Numbered from the stretch's first letter, positions 30,960 through 42,732 are shown. The stretch: DNA of 64,000 bases from Coniella vitis (GCA_011317545.1 WUJK01000004.1:1178001-1242000); one strand, 5' to 3'. Translations and numbers: made by a program. The notes: generated by a model not told the origin, from the sequence alone.

Positions 30960-33814
30960 ATGCTGTCCTCCTCCGTGAGGGCCTTCCGGGCTGGGGCGCG
31001 GCGATGCACCAGACTGCCTGTGACTTCGGCCCCTCGAACCGCCGCCCCAGCCATTGCCAGTGCTCGACTGGCAGAGTGCACCCGCCGCGCTGCTCTTTCC
31101 ACCTCGTCCAAGCAGCTCACCGATCTCAGCACCCGCGGCATAGTCATTCAGACACTGAGCAGCGTGGGCTCGAGGCGGGAGGTCCAACAGTACCTGTCCC
31201 ACTTTACCTCGGTCTCGTCGCAGCGGTTCGCAGTCATCAAGGTTGGAGGTGCCATTCTCACAGACTAGTAAGTGGCCATTGGGGAGAGCCGATATACAAA
31301 CGCACCGACAGATCCAGGTTGCACAGTTGGGCGACCTATGCAAAGAAAGCTAGAAAGCTGACTTGAGACTTTTCGGCGCGCAGCTTGGATGAGCTTTGCA
31401 ACAGCTTAGCATTCCTCTACCATGTCGGCCTGTACCCGGTCGTTGTCCACGGCGCTGGACCTCAGCTGAACAAGCTCCTGGAAGATGCCGGTGTCGAGCC
31501 CCAATTCGAGGAGGGTATCCGCGTGACCGACCACAAGACCCTCGCCGTTGCCCGCAAGTTGTTCATGGAAGAGAACCAGAGACTGACCAACCGGTTGGAG
31601 GAGATGGGCGTGCACGTCCGCCCCATCACACACGGTGTCCTCGAGGCCGACTACCTGAACAAGGAGAAGTGGAACTTGGTTGGAAAGATTACCAATGTCA
31701 ACAAGGACATGATCGAGATGGCTATCAACCACAGATGCTTGCCCGTCTTGACCTCTCTGGCCTACACCCCTGACGGACAGTGCCTGAACGTCAACGCTGA
31801 TGTTGCTGCTGCCGAGCTTGCCCGTGCGCTGGAGCCCTTGAAGGTTGTCTACCTGTCTGAGAAGGGTGGTCTGTTTGATGGTGAGGGCGGCAAGATCTCG
31901 GCCATCAACCTGGACGAGGAGTTTGACTGGTACATGTCGCAGGCGTGGTGCAAGTACGGAACGCGCCTTAAGATCAGGGAGATCAAGGATCTGCTCGACA
32001 CCCTGCCCCGCTCGTCTTCCGTCGCCATCATCCACCCTCAGGACCTTCAAAAGGAACTCTTCACCGACTCTGGTGCGGGAACTTTGATTCGCCGCGGCAA
32101 CAAGCTTCTCTACGCCACGAGCGTCCAGGAGTTCACCGACCTCGAGAAGCTCAAGGAAGTGCTGGTCCGTGACCGGGAAGGCCCCAACTCGCGCCAGACC
32201 GTGGAAACCTACCTTGACTTCCTCAAGGAGAACAAGTTCAAGGCCTACTACGACTCTGATATGAATGCCCTCGCAGTTGTGCTCCCCGCAACCGAGAAGC
32301 GGCCTGCGACCCTGGCTACACTTACCATTACCAAGTCTGGCTGGCTCAGCAACATTGCCGACAACCTGTTCACCGCCATCAAGAAGGACTTCCCTGAGCT
32401 CGTCTGGACTGTCAAGGAGGATGACGAGAACTTGACTTGGTTCTGGGACAAGGCTGATGGCAGCCTGTCTGTCGACGGCAATGTCCTCTTCTGGTACGGT
32501 ATCACCGACGGCAGCAAGACCTTGTCGGTCATGCAGGACTTTGAAGCACACGGCCGGGAGATGCTGGGCGACTCCAACCTCGAGGCTCGTATGCACCGAG
32601 CCGCGCTCAACGCCGCCGACTCCTTTGTCTCTGCTCCTCGCGCATCGGTCGCTCAACAAGCCCGTGGCTTCGGTACTAGCACGCGATCTCGGTCCTCGTG
32701 GCTGTCGCAGACCGCCTCGCAGAAGCGCGGATTCGCCACGACCACCAACCCCAACCCACCTTTGGGCAAGCGCAACAAGACTCGCGACGGCCCAGCCAAG
32801 GTTGCTCTGATTGGAGCCCGAGGATACACTGGCCAGGCTCTGATTTCCCTTCTCAACTCGCACCCTAACATGGAGCTGGCGCACGTGTCATCTCGGGAGT
32901 TGAACGGCACTATTCTCGAGGGCTACGACAAGGCCCAAATCACCTATGAGAACCTGAGCCCCGATGATGTGCGCGACATGGAGAAGCGGGGCGAGATTGA
33001 CTGCTGGGTCATGGCGCTGCCCAACGGTGTGTGCAAGCCTTTTGTGGAGGCAGTTCACGAGGGTCGCAAGGCATCGAGCCACAAGAGCGTTATTGTTGAC
33101 CTCTCGGCCGACTACCGCTTTGACAGCTCTTGGACCTACGGTCTGCCCGAGCTCGTCCAGAGGCAGAAGATCCACGACGCCTTGGACATTGCCAACCCTG
33201 GCTGCTACGCCACTGGCGCCCAACTTGGTCTCGCACCGCTTATTGAGCACCTTGGCGGCGAGCCTTCTGTATTCGGTGTGTCTGGATACTCGGGCGCAGG
33301 CACCAAGCCATCGCCCAAGAACGACGTCGAGCTGCTGACCAACAACCTGATCCCCTACTCCCTCACGGACCACATTCACGAGCGTGAAATTAGCGCGCAG
33401 CTGGGCCACAGCGTTGCCTTTACACCCCACGTTGCTGTGTGGTTCCAGGGTATTCACCACACCATTAACATCCCCCTCAACAAGACGATGACTAGCCGTG
33501 ACATTCGTCAGCTGTACCAGGAGCGTTACGCCGGTGAGAAGCTCGTCAAGGTTGTAGGCGAGGCTCCCACCGTCAAGGCCATCAGCGGCAAGCATGGCGT
33601 GGAGATTGGTGGCTTTGCGGTGCACAGCTCTGGCAAGAGAGTGGTTGTCTGCGCAACCATTGACAACTTGTTGAAGGGAGCTGCAACGCAGTGTCTGCGT
33701 AAGTAACCTACGCTCTACTCCTCGTATCATAGACCGATTTTGCTAACGTGCTTTACAGAAAACATGAACCTTGCGTTGGGCTACGGCGAGTATGAAGGTA
33801 TTCCCGTGCTATAG
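30960..33814 (+). CDS. arg5,6: ARG5,6: acetylglutamate kinase / N-acetyl-gamma-glutamyl-phosphate reductase precursor
   Basis: A mitochondrial bifunctional precursor for steps two and three of arginine/ornithine synthesis: phosphorylation of N-acetylglutamate, then NADPH reduction to the semialdehyde. Exons 30960-31267, 31384-33698 and 33759-33814 give 892 aa. A basic presequence (MLSSSVRAFRAGARRCTRLP) precedes the kinase (FAVIKVGGAILTD, VVHGAGPQLN), a GNAT-like DUF619 domain (about 345-500) and a Ser/Arg linker near 520-560 where the precursor is normally cleaved. The reductase follows (VALIGARGYTGQALISLL, catalytic Cys in NPGCYATGAQLGL). The last exon supplies NMNLALGYGEYEGIPVL. Junction phases agree. 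A minimal ATG-CTG-TAA lies in the leader near 30874. Confidence 0.97.
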
Positions 33815-34494
33815 ATATAAAGAAGGAAGCCCAATTGAAAGGTGGTGGTGATTTGGACCAAGGCTAAATTTCTTTTTTTTTTTTTTTTTTTTGGGAGGTT
33901 CAAAAATGTGTTTATGCAGGCAAACTGGGCGTTCTGGAAAAAGAGACCCACGGAAATTCGTTATGTATGTATGTGTTGTCTCTGAAGAAAAGGAGACAAA
34001 TCCGGGTTGACGAGTTATGTAGGAGAATTAAAGAAGCAACTGTACGATTTGATATATCGTGGTATTCCAAGCACAGCTATCCTTGTTGTAGATGTCCTTT
34101 GCCGCCCTGTTTATTGTTGATCGGATGCCCATTTTACACTTTGTAATGATGATTTCGTAGACCATAGATACCGACAGCGACACCGACAACAATTCGATCC
34201 GTGTACCATGTACGAAAACAGCGTGTTGGTGTCTGAAGATCCATAACGTGAGCTGTGGTGACAGAAGTACTTCAAGTGCCTACCATCGTAGATACCCAGA
34301 TAGAATGACGTGCAGCGGTCGCCGGTTGGGGAATGTCCATCCTGCTTATGTAAGTCCCGACCCCGGCCCCATCCCATGCGAACTTTACCCGGCGCAAGCA
34401 ACGACAAAGCAAAACCACATGTCAAGATAAAATCCACCCGTTCGGCGAACGACAAAAAGACAAACGACAAACAAGACGGTTCAGCTTGCCCACA
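33815..34494. other. Spacer between ARG5,6 and the uS14m gene
   Basis: It contains a T-run of about 22 near 33871-33892, in the probable 3' untranslated region of ARG5,6. No other feature seen. Confidence 0.55.
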
Positions 34495-35182
34495 ATGTCT
34501 CTCTGGCGGTCCAAGAAGATTGATCTTGGTTGTTACATCAACAACAAGATTATCCGCGACCACACCAAGCGCAAGGTGTACGAGAAGTTCGAGACGGAGA
34601 GGTGCGTCTTTTGGTTTGGTTGCAAATGTCCCCCACCCACGCACAGAAGAGTCCAAAAGGGGGGAGGACCTTTCACTCGTTATTAGGCAGCGAGGGGAAT
34701 TGGGAACGGTCAAGGAATCTCTTTTTATATAACAAAAAAAAGAGATAGAAAGAAGGACTATGCTAATACCATGTCATGAAATACTTGCAGACAAGCCCTC
34801 CGCTACATCATCCGCAACACGACCCTCGCGCCCCGTGTGCGCGCCGAGGCACAGCTCCAGCTGACGCAGATGCACGTTTACACGAACCCGACGCAAATCA
34901 AGAACCGGTGTATTCTGGGAGGAAGAGGACGGGGTATTCTGAGGGACTTTAAGATGTCGAGGGTAGGTTGTTTGGGCTTTTGCTCCCCTTTGGGATGTAC
35001 TCGGATCTCTCTCTCCGGAGGGGGATGGTGACTGTGTCGAAGGAGGGAAATTAGTCTCTGGGGACTGGATGTGGATGGGAGTGGTTTTCTGTTTGCTGAC
35101 TCAAGCTCTGGTGGAACAGTTCAACTTCCGGTTACAAGCTATTGCTGGTTCGCTACCTGGCGTGCAAAAGGCCAGTTGGTAG
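34495..35182 (+). CDS. mrp2: Mitochondrial small-subunit ribosomal protein uS14m
   Basis: A component of the head of the mitochondrial 37S subunit. Exons 34495-34601, 34791-34962 and 35120-35182 give 113 aa, close to the length of yeast Mrp2. MSLWRSKKIDLGCYINNKII is followed across intron 1 by RQALRYIIRNTTLAPRVRAE, then the S14 core NRCILGGRGRGILRDFKMSR and, from exon 3, FNFRLQ ending LPGVQKASW, the hallmark S14 C-terminus. The phases at both introns restore the conserved protein. The next gene (Arb2) follows in the same direction after 660 bp. Confidence 0.95.
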
Positions 35183-35843
35183 AGGAAGGAGAGCAAGAAG
35201 CTAGGGCAGCGCATACGCGATCGACGACAGCGACGGCCTGGGATCTACAAAAAACTGAGGAGCGAGTTACATGAAGGGCGAGCAGAGGATCAGATCGCTG
35301 CGAAATGGCACAAGCCGTACGGTCGATGAGGGAGGCACAAGGGGGGCAAGGAAAGCAGGACAGAAGGGCCAGACAAGAGCTGCTGACGGCTATCTGGGCT
35401 GTGTATACAACTGTTAAGTATGGGGTAGGTATCCCCTTGCAAATACCAACGTAAAGAAAAAAAGAAAAAAAAGCCTTACCAACATTTGGAATACCGGATC
35501 TGCTGTGTGGTTGGATGAGGTGCTTGGTTTGAGCTGTTGTCTGCTTTGAAGTGGCTGCTGCCTGCCATCTCACGCTCTGTTTGCGCGTCAAACCGTCTAC
35601 TAAATGGCTGCCCATAGATTGTTTTCAAACCCCCATCCCCCATCCTGTCCTTCCTCTCCTTCCTCGCCTCCTTTCGATTGGGGCTTGCTTCTCCTGTCTA
35701 CACCTTCTACACCTTCCGAGGTTGTGTTTAACTTTCCGCATTCTGCACTATTGCAACTCGTTACACGCTTCCCTTCATCAAGTTGGTACCTAGGTACTTT
35801 CTACTTCTCACACTGCGCCTCGTTCGCTGATCACACGGTCAAG
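35183..35843. promoter_or_regulatory. Spacer with Arb2-gene promoter
   Basis: The palindrome TACCTAGGTA lies at 35787-35796, 48 bp before the start codon, in a CT-rich leader. No gene seen. Confidence 0.45.
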
Positions 35844-37565
35844 ATGTTTCGCCGACGCTGGTCAGGTCTCCCAGAGGACCCTGAGTTCCCCACCGATCTC
35901 GAAAAGCTCGGGTAAGTCTATGCTATCAAGTCTGCCTCTTTCACTTGCCTCAAATTCTCAAGTTCTCAACGCCCTCCACCTGTTCGAAGACCGTAACGGG
36001 GGCTAACGAAACAATGGCAGCTACAACATCAACGAGGCCGACGAAATCCGCTCGATCGCCAATCCAAACCACTACTTTGACTACTTCATCGATAAGAACT
36101 CCCGTATCAACGACCGCCTGCGCTTCGCTTTCACTAGTGCCGTCGTCGACATCATCCACGCTCGCCTGAGCTCCCTTGGCCTCACCCGCATGGCACTCCC
36201 GCTCTATGCAAACCATGATGCCAGCAAACCGCACAGAGCCGTCTTCTGCACCCCCAACCTTCCCTCCAAGAAGCGCATCATTGTCATCTTTGGCGAAATC
36301 AACCAAGACCTGGGGGTCCTGGCACACCGCGTGATTGCCCGTAAAGGCGGCATCGACGAGGGCAGTATGGTCTCAATTGTCAAGGCTCTCTTGGCCAACA
36401 ATGCTCTCGATGATTTTGACCGAGAAGATATGGGCGTCATCCTCGCGAACTCAGGCGAAGCCTGGTGGTGGCCTGAAGGCAAGCGCGCTCTGTGCCACCG
36501 CCAGAGCATGAATGCCAAGATGACGAGCGCTGCGCACGTGGGCATTGCGTACAACCCGGCTGTTCATAGCATTCCGGAAAATGAGGACGTGGATGCGCAT
36601 GTCAAACACGTTTTTGAGAGAATCATCGATAACCCTGAGTTTCTCAGTGGATGCGCCGGCACGAAGGAACAGACCGAGACCGTACAGATTATCGGTATCG
36701 GTGAGGGAGCCGTTGCGGTGGAAAAGTATCTGGACATGACCTGGGAGCGCTGGGTAGGCAAGGTGGGATGCCTAGCTTTGGTTGGTGATGGACTGGCCAA
36801 CGGAGAGCTCAAGAACGATGGATTCAAGCGATTCCTTGGTGAGGTATGTTGTCTTCAGCTGTGCCATTGTTATTGATTCCGCAGTTTTGGAAGAGGAGAG
36901 AAGCTAACGTTTGCACGCACTGGACAAAGAGAGCTCGCGCCTACATCATCACCGCTGAAGACGTCGGAGCCCCGATCGCCAACAGCACCGGCAATCCCGC
37001 CACCCTGACCTTCACCAATTACGGATGTCCTGTGCTAGCGTCCGGCGAGAACTATTACCACGAACTGACCTTGATCAAAGCAAAGTCCCATCTACTCCCA
37101 TGGTTGGACGAGGTCTACAAGGCTGGTAAGGATTATGTCAATCCAATCATGGATGTAACCTTTCGCGACGAGTCCTTTGCGCCCACGGACCAGTGGCCCG
37201 AGGAGTGGATTAAGAGCCCAAAGGGCAGACGAAGCGAGGCGAAGATGATGGAATGGGAAAAAGAGCTTGAGGAGGCAGAGGGCCACAAAGAACTGAACGA
37301 GGACAGAACCGAGAAGTACACTGAGAAGGAGAAGATAGTACTGGTCGATGAGAAGCAGAAGGAGCAAGATGAGAGTCCTAAGCTCAAGGAAGAGGACCAG
37401 GGACAGCTGATGGTTGATGACGATGCAACTCCTCAGGCCAGCAAGGAGCAGGGCCGCGCGGGACAGGAGACGGTTGAGGTCGATAACAATCACTCGGCTG
37501 TTGATATGCAGGCACGTTGCGAAGATGCAGATGACGAGGATGACGGTGCGAAGGCATTCATTTGA
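35844..37565 (+). CDS. Arb2-domain protein
   Basis: The Arb2 domain is an alpha/beta-hydrolase-like fold found in fission-yeast Arb2 (Argonaute siRNA chaperone complex) and at the C-terminus of Hda1-type deacetylases. This is a stand-alone version, so a role in heterochromatin or small-RNA pathways is possible but only inferred. Exons 35844-35911, 36021-36843 and 36930-37565 give 508 aa. MFRRRWSGLPEDPEFP leads to YNINEADEIRSI, then the fold with RIIVIFGEINQDLGVLAHRV, TVQIIGIGEGAVAVEKYLD (nucleophile-elbow-like GIGEG) and AYIITAEDVGAPI. The last 150 residues are a charged Glu/Lys disordered tail ending DDGAKAFI. Confidence 0.85.
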
Positions 37566-37763
37566 TATGCCCGTGGAGCATGATCGCAAAGGCCTGCCTG
37601 TTGTGTCTTTGATTTTGCAGACTTTGAAGCCTCATTTGAGAATCGCATGAACACCTGGCTAGATACATAAGATTTTACTTCTTTAATTCGACAGTTTTTT
37701 GTAACAAGCACAAAAGCCAAGTACCCTGAACTACAAGCATTCTAGTAGTGGAGGCTATACATA

Positions 37764-39533
37764 CTAAGCCTTGACCAACTTGGCAAAAAAGCCGGAAGCG
37801 GGCTTCTGCAGGTTCTCCAGAACATCCTGCGCCCGTTTTGTCCGCTCAACCACAACCTTGTCCTCAGCAGCCCATCGCCCACCATTCTCCTCCACGGCCG
37901 TCTTACTGCTAGACCACAAGTTGAACCACCCCGCACCAGACGACGCCGTAGCTCCAGCCACAGCGTCCTTACCCTTGCTCTCCTCCTCTTGGACCATGCG
38001 CTTCACCATAACAGACCAGTTGCCCAGTCCCAGCCCAAGACAATCGCGGCACGTCTTGTCCGCACCAACAGCAGCGTCACTAGCCCGTCGTGCGTCCAGA
38101 ACCTTGTGCAGTTCCTCCTCTGCCAAATCGACACCCTCGCGCGTCCAGGCAATGCCTTCCTCGCGCGTCGACGCCTGCATCGTGTAGAGAATCTCGCCAA
38201 TGTGGAGGTGCAGCGCGGCTTCTTCGCAGAGTTCCTTGCTGTCGCGGACGGGAGGGGCGGTGCCGTCTGGTGGTGGCGGGGGGTATGGCGGGGCTCGCAA
38301 AAAGTCAATGACCTTTTGGAGGCCGCTCTTGTCTTGCTGTTTGGTGTTTGTGCGGTTGAGGGTATCGAAGAGGTTGTTGCTGCTGCTACTGCTGGTAGAG
38401 TGGGGTGTAGGGGCAGGGAGTGAGCGTCTGGCTTGGAGGATGGTAATGAGGATGGGTAGCGCGGCCGAGACATCATCGTGGCGGGCCTTGAAGGTCGCCA
38501 GGGCGGTCAGGGAGTTGAGCAGGTTAGCAGAGGGCTTTCTGCGCGCTGGGTTATCATCGTTGATCAGAACTGCCGTCTTGGGGTCGAGCAGCAAGGGGGC
38601 GCCAGGAGTGTCGATTTCCTCAATGGCGAGGTTGAGCGCGTCCTCGTACATGACGGCTGCGGGCTCGAGGGCGCCCTTGAATTCGAGCCAGGTTGCGTAC
38701 GAGAGGATGGCATCCATACGCTGCTTGGTGTTTAGACCCTCGGTGGCGATGAGCTTAAGGTAGAGCTCGTCGGGCTTGGGAAAGTTGGCGGGCTCGCAGT
38801 CGGCTTCCTTGGGCGGTGCTTTGGCGCCTGGTGGAATGGGCCGAGGGAAAGGGTTCGAAGGCCCCTTGACGACATCAGGTGGGAAGACAGTGTGGCGCGT
38901 CTTGTCGATGACCCAGCCCTCCACATGCTCGGCGGCCTTGCAGCAGAGCAGGAGGGTTTCGTAGTAGCCTCGCCGCCAGGACTCGGGCATGCCGCTGATG
39001 TCCTTGGCGCCGGGTGGTTTGTCGGACCCGAGGTCGCGCAGGCCTTTGCCGTCGCCGTTGGGGTCCTCGAGGCGGTCGAGAAGGTGCCGCGTCAGTTGGA
39101 CAATGGTAGCCCAAGGGGTGGCGGGGGTGTTTGTGCGGGCGAGATCAACCTCTGCGTCGCGCTTGATCATGCGCGAGATAAAGGACCACTCATGCGGGGT
39201 GGGGTGCTTTTGCTCGAGGAATTCTTGATGCAGCGTCCAGGAGCCGCAGAGGACGAGGAAGGCAATGGCCCAGCCATAGATGGCGTAGCGGACACCGAGG
39301 CTGATTTCACGCTTGAGCCAGGCTTTGCGCTCGGTGGTGAGATAGCGCCATTGTTGGCGCTGGAAGTTGGCGGCGGGGATGGTGAGGAAGGGGAGCTGGG
39401 GCCGGCCGCCGTGGGAGAAGGAGGGGCTGTTGTGTGTGAAGGTGCGGATGGTTGTGTTGGAGGAATCAGCGCGCGAGGAGAGCTCCAGGTGGCGGAGGAG
39501 TAGGCGGCGGAGGGATCGGTGCTGAGGCCGCAT
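37764..39533 (-). CDS. Mitochondrial inner-membrane TPR-like protein (often mislabelled 'MFS maltose permease')
   Basis: A single exon of 589 aa with an ATG in good context at 39533. The N-terminus MRPQHRSLRRLLLRHLELSS is Arg-rich and acid-free, a likely mitochondrial targeting sequence. RYLTTERKAWLKREISLGVR precedes a single membrane segment (about 82-100, YAIYGWAIAFLVLCGSW). The rest is helical with TPR-like pairs (LSYATWLEFKGALEPAAVMY, LFDTLNRTN), then Pro-rich loops and the end GFFAKLVKA. Similar fungal proteins are, as I recall, labelled 'MFS maltose permease', but one membrane span cannot make a permease. Function unknown. Its promoter is shared head-to-head with the 508-aa membrane protein. 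Confidence 0.8.
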   Translation of the reverse strand: MRPQHRSLRRLLLRHLELSSRADSSNTTIRTFTHNSPSFSHGGRPQLPFLTIPAANFQRQQWRYLTTERKAWLKREISLGVRYAIYGWAIAFLVLCGSWTLHQEFLEQKHPTPHEWSFISRMIKRDAEVDLARTNTPATPWATIVQLTRHLLDRLEDPNGDGKGLRDLGSDKPPGAKDISGMPESWRRGYYETLLLCCKAAEHVEGWVIDKTRHTVFPPDVVKGPSNPFPRPIPPGAKAPPKEADCEPANFPKPDELYLKLIATEGLNTKQRMDAILSYATWLEFKGALEPAAVMYEDALNLAIEEIDTPGAPLLLDPKTAVLINDDNPARRKPSANLLNSLTALATFKARHDDVSAALPILITILQARRSLPAPTPHSTSSSSSNNLFDTLNRTNTKQQDKSGLQKVIDFLRAPPYPPPPPDGTAPPVRDSKELCEEAALHLHIGEILYTMQASTREEGIAWTREGVDLAEEELHKVLDARRASDAAVGADKTCRDCLGLGLGNWSVMVKRMVQEEESKGKDAVAGATASSGAGWFNLWSSSKTAVEENGGRWAAEDKVVVERTKRAQDVLENLQKPASGFFAKLVKA

Positions 39534-40312
39534 TTTTGGTGGCGGTTTGGTCGAGTTGCCTTCTCTTGATCTTCACAGGTCCCTTGTTTTGTGCGTCAGG
39601 TGAGGGCAGATGTCTGCATTCAACCCAAGAAGGCCACTAAAGAGTGGTTGTTACAGCATGGCTGTGCGTGGTCTGCCGTCTGGGCGACTGGGCTGGGGCT
39701 CGAGTGGTCAAGATGTCGGCGAATCGCCGGAGAAGCTGGATGACGATGATGAATTTGGTGGTTCGTCGTTGAGATACAAAGCTTTTGCTGACATAATCAG
39801 CTGATTCATCACCGTGTGATCGCTGCTCGAGCCTGGGCAAGCTACACTGTGTACGTACCCAGGTATCGCAGACTTGTAAGTGAGTGGATCCCTCGCTAAC
39901 TCTAAGTTGACCTCGCCTGCCTCCTCAGCGGACAATGCGGGGATTCAGTTTCAAATGACAACCGGCAATGTGACACTATGAGACACAATGGCTGGTGTGC
40001 AATATGTGTCAGGCACGGTGGTGTTGCATTCTGGGCTTCAACGCCGAATGTGTGGCCGTTTTGGAGTGTGCGCCTTTGATCTTTCATCATGCGCCTGGAT
40101 TGACAGCATGTGATTCGCCGGCCCCGTCAGCCTGCAGCCTGCCTGCTTCTGGGGGTTGCTGCTTCCCAATGCCTCCGTCATAGCCCCTCTCACTTCACGA
40201 TAAATCCTGCCGATACTTACGAGGTTAGAGAAGAAAGCAGGATGCTTTACTTCGACAGAGGTGTTGGACCGCCCTCTCTTCCTCATTTCCCGCTACATTG
40301 TCCCAGGTACCA
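39534..40312. promoter_or_regulatory. Divergent promoter region
   Basis: 780 bp between head-to-head genes. A short ATG frame at 39658-39804 (about 49 codons) is probably chance. No other element stands out. Confidence 0.45.
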
Positions 40313-41839
40313 ATGACGATCGTGAGCGACGTCGAGGTTGTGCCAGCACGGCCGCCCCTGATCCATGGCTGGACCACCACACCCATCCCGAACTTCAGCC
40401 TCTCGGCTTCGGGCTTGCTCGTGCTTGCTGATCTGAGTACGATTGCACAGCGCACAGTCCTGCGCGGCGGCTCCTCTTGGCTGGACAGTCTCCTGCTCGT
40501 CCCAGGCTTGCACTACCAGCAAGCCGCCGACGAACTCTCGCGCACAGAGGGCGCTGCCCAGCTGACGGCTGTGGAGATGCAGCCTGACGGTACTCCCACG
40601 ACCCATCGCATCGTTAATCGCGCCGTGGTAAGCTATATTCTGCAGACGGCCAAGGAGGGTAAGACTGTCGTGCTCAACGTTGGTGAGCTTCCTGTCAAGA
40701 CGCCCAGCTGGACGGCTCGCGGCTCCTCGCGGCGTAGGGGCATCCGCCAGGGCCAGAGGGGGATGGTGTATGGGGGCAGGGACAGGGCCGAGCAAGGCCT
40801 CAGCTGGGCGGCGCAGTTATTGTACTTGGCAAGCCCAGTCTTGACCTGCGTTGCCATTGCTTTCGTGGTCTTGTTGCAGGACTGTGAGTACCTCGTCCTA
40901 ACGTGGGCCTGTCAATACTTGGATCCCCAACTGACAAGCATCCCAGATTGGGCTCTCGGCCTCATCCTTGCTCTCATGCTCTCGCGTATCCTCAATATCG
41001 CCGTTATCAAGGCCCGCTCCAGGCCAAAGCCAGTAGACCTGCCCGCCCCGTTCGACAGAAATCAGCCTGGTAGCATGCACCAGCAGCCTCCGCCCCCGCC
41101 ACCACGAATGACCCAGTACACCATCAATCTGGACGCCACATCGACCGTCATCCTGCGGGGCCTCAACACGGACCTTCGCGCCCTCACCACCACCGTCTGG
41201 CTGCGGCCCAAGACTCACCTCGAAGGCTACTTTGAAGCCATGGCAAAGATGCTCGTGTATCTTGTGGCCTGTGTCAGCGGCAACGCCACCCAGGCGGGGA
41301 ATCTAGTGCTGCTCGTGCTGCTTCTTACAAGTGCTGGTCTGTTGGCCCTTAGCAATGCTCGGATCACGGGCTTGCGTAGTGGTGGCAGATTGGTGGCTCC
41401 TTCGGATATGGACCAGGGAGATATCGTCGGTGGTGGTGTTAGAAGTGGTGGGTATCTTGACAAGGGCACTGGTAACTTTAGTCATGGACCCATGAGTCAG
41501 CAGATATTCAGCGAGGAGGAGAAACAGCAGCAGCAGCAGCAACAGCAACAGCAACAAAACGAGAGTAATGGTACAAGTCGCAATGGCGTGCAAGGAAACG
41601 GTCCATGGACTGCAAGCAGCACCCCCACCCCCACAGAAAGGAAGAGCTGGCCTCAGAGCACAAGCGACGTGACTAGCTTTAGCGGCATCGATGATTCGCT
41701 CGAAAGGGGTGAAGCAGGCCGTGTCAGTGGTGGAGGAATGATTACGAGGCCATTTCCCTCCGACGACTCGCTCGAGTACGAGATACAACTCGAGACGCGC
41801 ATGGGCACCGTCCAGGTCTCGACTTTGCGGCATCGCTAG
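40313..41839 (+). CDS. Predicted multi-span membrane protein of unknown function, 508 aa
   Basis: A single exon from ATG at 40313. Residues 1-160 look soluble (RPPLIHGWTTTPIPNFSLS, SYILQTAKEGKTVVLNVGEL). Membrane segments lie near 170-192 (LLYLASPVLTCVAIAFVVLL), 215-235 (WALGLILALMLSRILNIAVI) and 307-352, two spans (MLVYLVACVSGNATQAG, VLLVLLLTSAGLLAL). Between them is a Pro-rich loop and a soluble part (TSTVILRGLNTDLRALTTTV). The C-terminal 130 residues are disordered and carry a polyGln run before a Ser/Thr-rich end. No family recognised. Confidence 0.75.
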   Translation: MTIVSDVEVVPARPPLIHGWTTTPIPNFSLSASGLLVLADLSTIAQRTVLRGGSSWLDSLLLVPGLHYQQAADELSRTEGAAQLTAVEMQPDGTPTTHRIVNRAVVSYILQTAKEGKTVVLNVGELPVKTPSWTARGSSRRRGIRQGQRGMVYGGRDRAEQGLSWAAQLLYLASPVLTCVAIAFVVLLQDCEYLVLTWACQYLDPQLTSIPDWALGLILALMLSRILNIAVIKARSRPKPVDLPAPFDRNQPGSMHQQPPPPPPRMTQYTINLDATSTVILRGLNTDLRALTTTVWLRPKTHLEGYFEAMAKMLVYLVACVSGNATQAGNLVLLVLLLTSAGLLALSNARITGLRSGGRLVAPSDMDQGDIVGGGVRSGGYLDKGTGNFSHGPMSQQIFSEEEKQQQQQQQQQQQNESNGTSRNGVQGNGPWTASSTPTPTERKSWPQSTSDVTSFSGIDDSLERGEAGRVSGGGMITRPFPSDDSLEYEIQLETRMGTVQVSTLRHR

Positions 41840-42698
41840 TGTTGCGCTGTTACTGTTGCTAGATTACATCAAAATAGACCCTTGCTTCGTTATCCATTCC
41901 TAAAGGCATCTGTGGCGCCGAGTTTCATGAACAACAGTCTGCGATTATACATATTGCATTCCTCTCCTTGGTTTCGCCATAGCCATATTTGATTGGGTAG
42001 ATTAGATGTGGATAAATAGAACAGCAGACGCGTACAAACAAACTTATGAAACAATTTCGTCACAGATTGCAGTCGCGTGTTTCGCGATAAACAACTTCTC
42101 ACTCAATCCTCGACAGATGTAGCCACCCAAAACCCGTGTCACTTCAAAACCTCGACTTCCTCGTTCGTCACACGGAAACACACACAAGGAACTGAGGCAA
42201 AGAGAAAGTCGTGGCACAATGACACACAAAACACACAATAGTAAGTACCACATCCTTCCTACATGACACGAACTTTTATTCGTCTTTTTCTTTTTTCTTC
42301 TTTTTTCTTTTGACTTCCAGTCCCGAGACAGTGTTGCGTTTTCAGAGGCGACGAAGAAAAAGAAGAAAGGACAATCTCATTGCCCCAATCAAAGTATCGG
42401 ATTGTTTTGCGCGTAGATTTGTAGATTTGAATACTGGCTTGAGGCTCTCTTGGAATGTGATTTGGGATTCACAAGCTGCTTGATGATCATCTCCCTCGAC
42501 TCAGCCAGGACGGTTTCGATTCGTCCTCGTCCTAGGGTGGGGGGGTTGGAAAGGATGCAAGAAGGAGGCAAGGAACAAGAATGAGGGGAGAATAGATTGA
42601 GCATCGATTGATTGATTGATTGATTTGATTACGCAAGCACCCTAAGAACACGTACCGAGAAATTATGGATGTTTTGTTTCTTGAGTGGCTGTTGCTAC

Positions 42699-42732
<34 letters not shown>

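Noticed and set aside
31406..32884. 492-codon minus-strand frame opposite ARG5,6
   Set aside because: It mirrors a GC3-biased coding sequence; ARG5,6 is certain and this frame has no recognisable domain.
32888..33730. 280-codon minus-strand frame opposite the reductase part of ARG5,6
   Set aside because: Same cause: antisense to highly biased codons, no domain, crosses the splice junction.
37764..39533. Sugar permease ('MFS maltose permease')
   Set aside because: Only one membrane segment is visible and the rest is soluble helical repeats; a 12-span transporter is excluded.
42409..42700. Intron-like GTACGT...CCCTAG on the minus strand with a possible terminal exon
   Set aside because: None of the three frames joins across it without an early stop, so it is not a supported coding gene; an untranslated-region intron remains possible.
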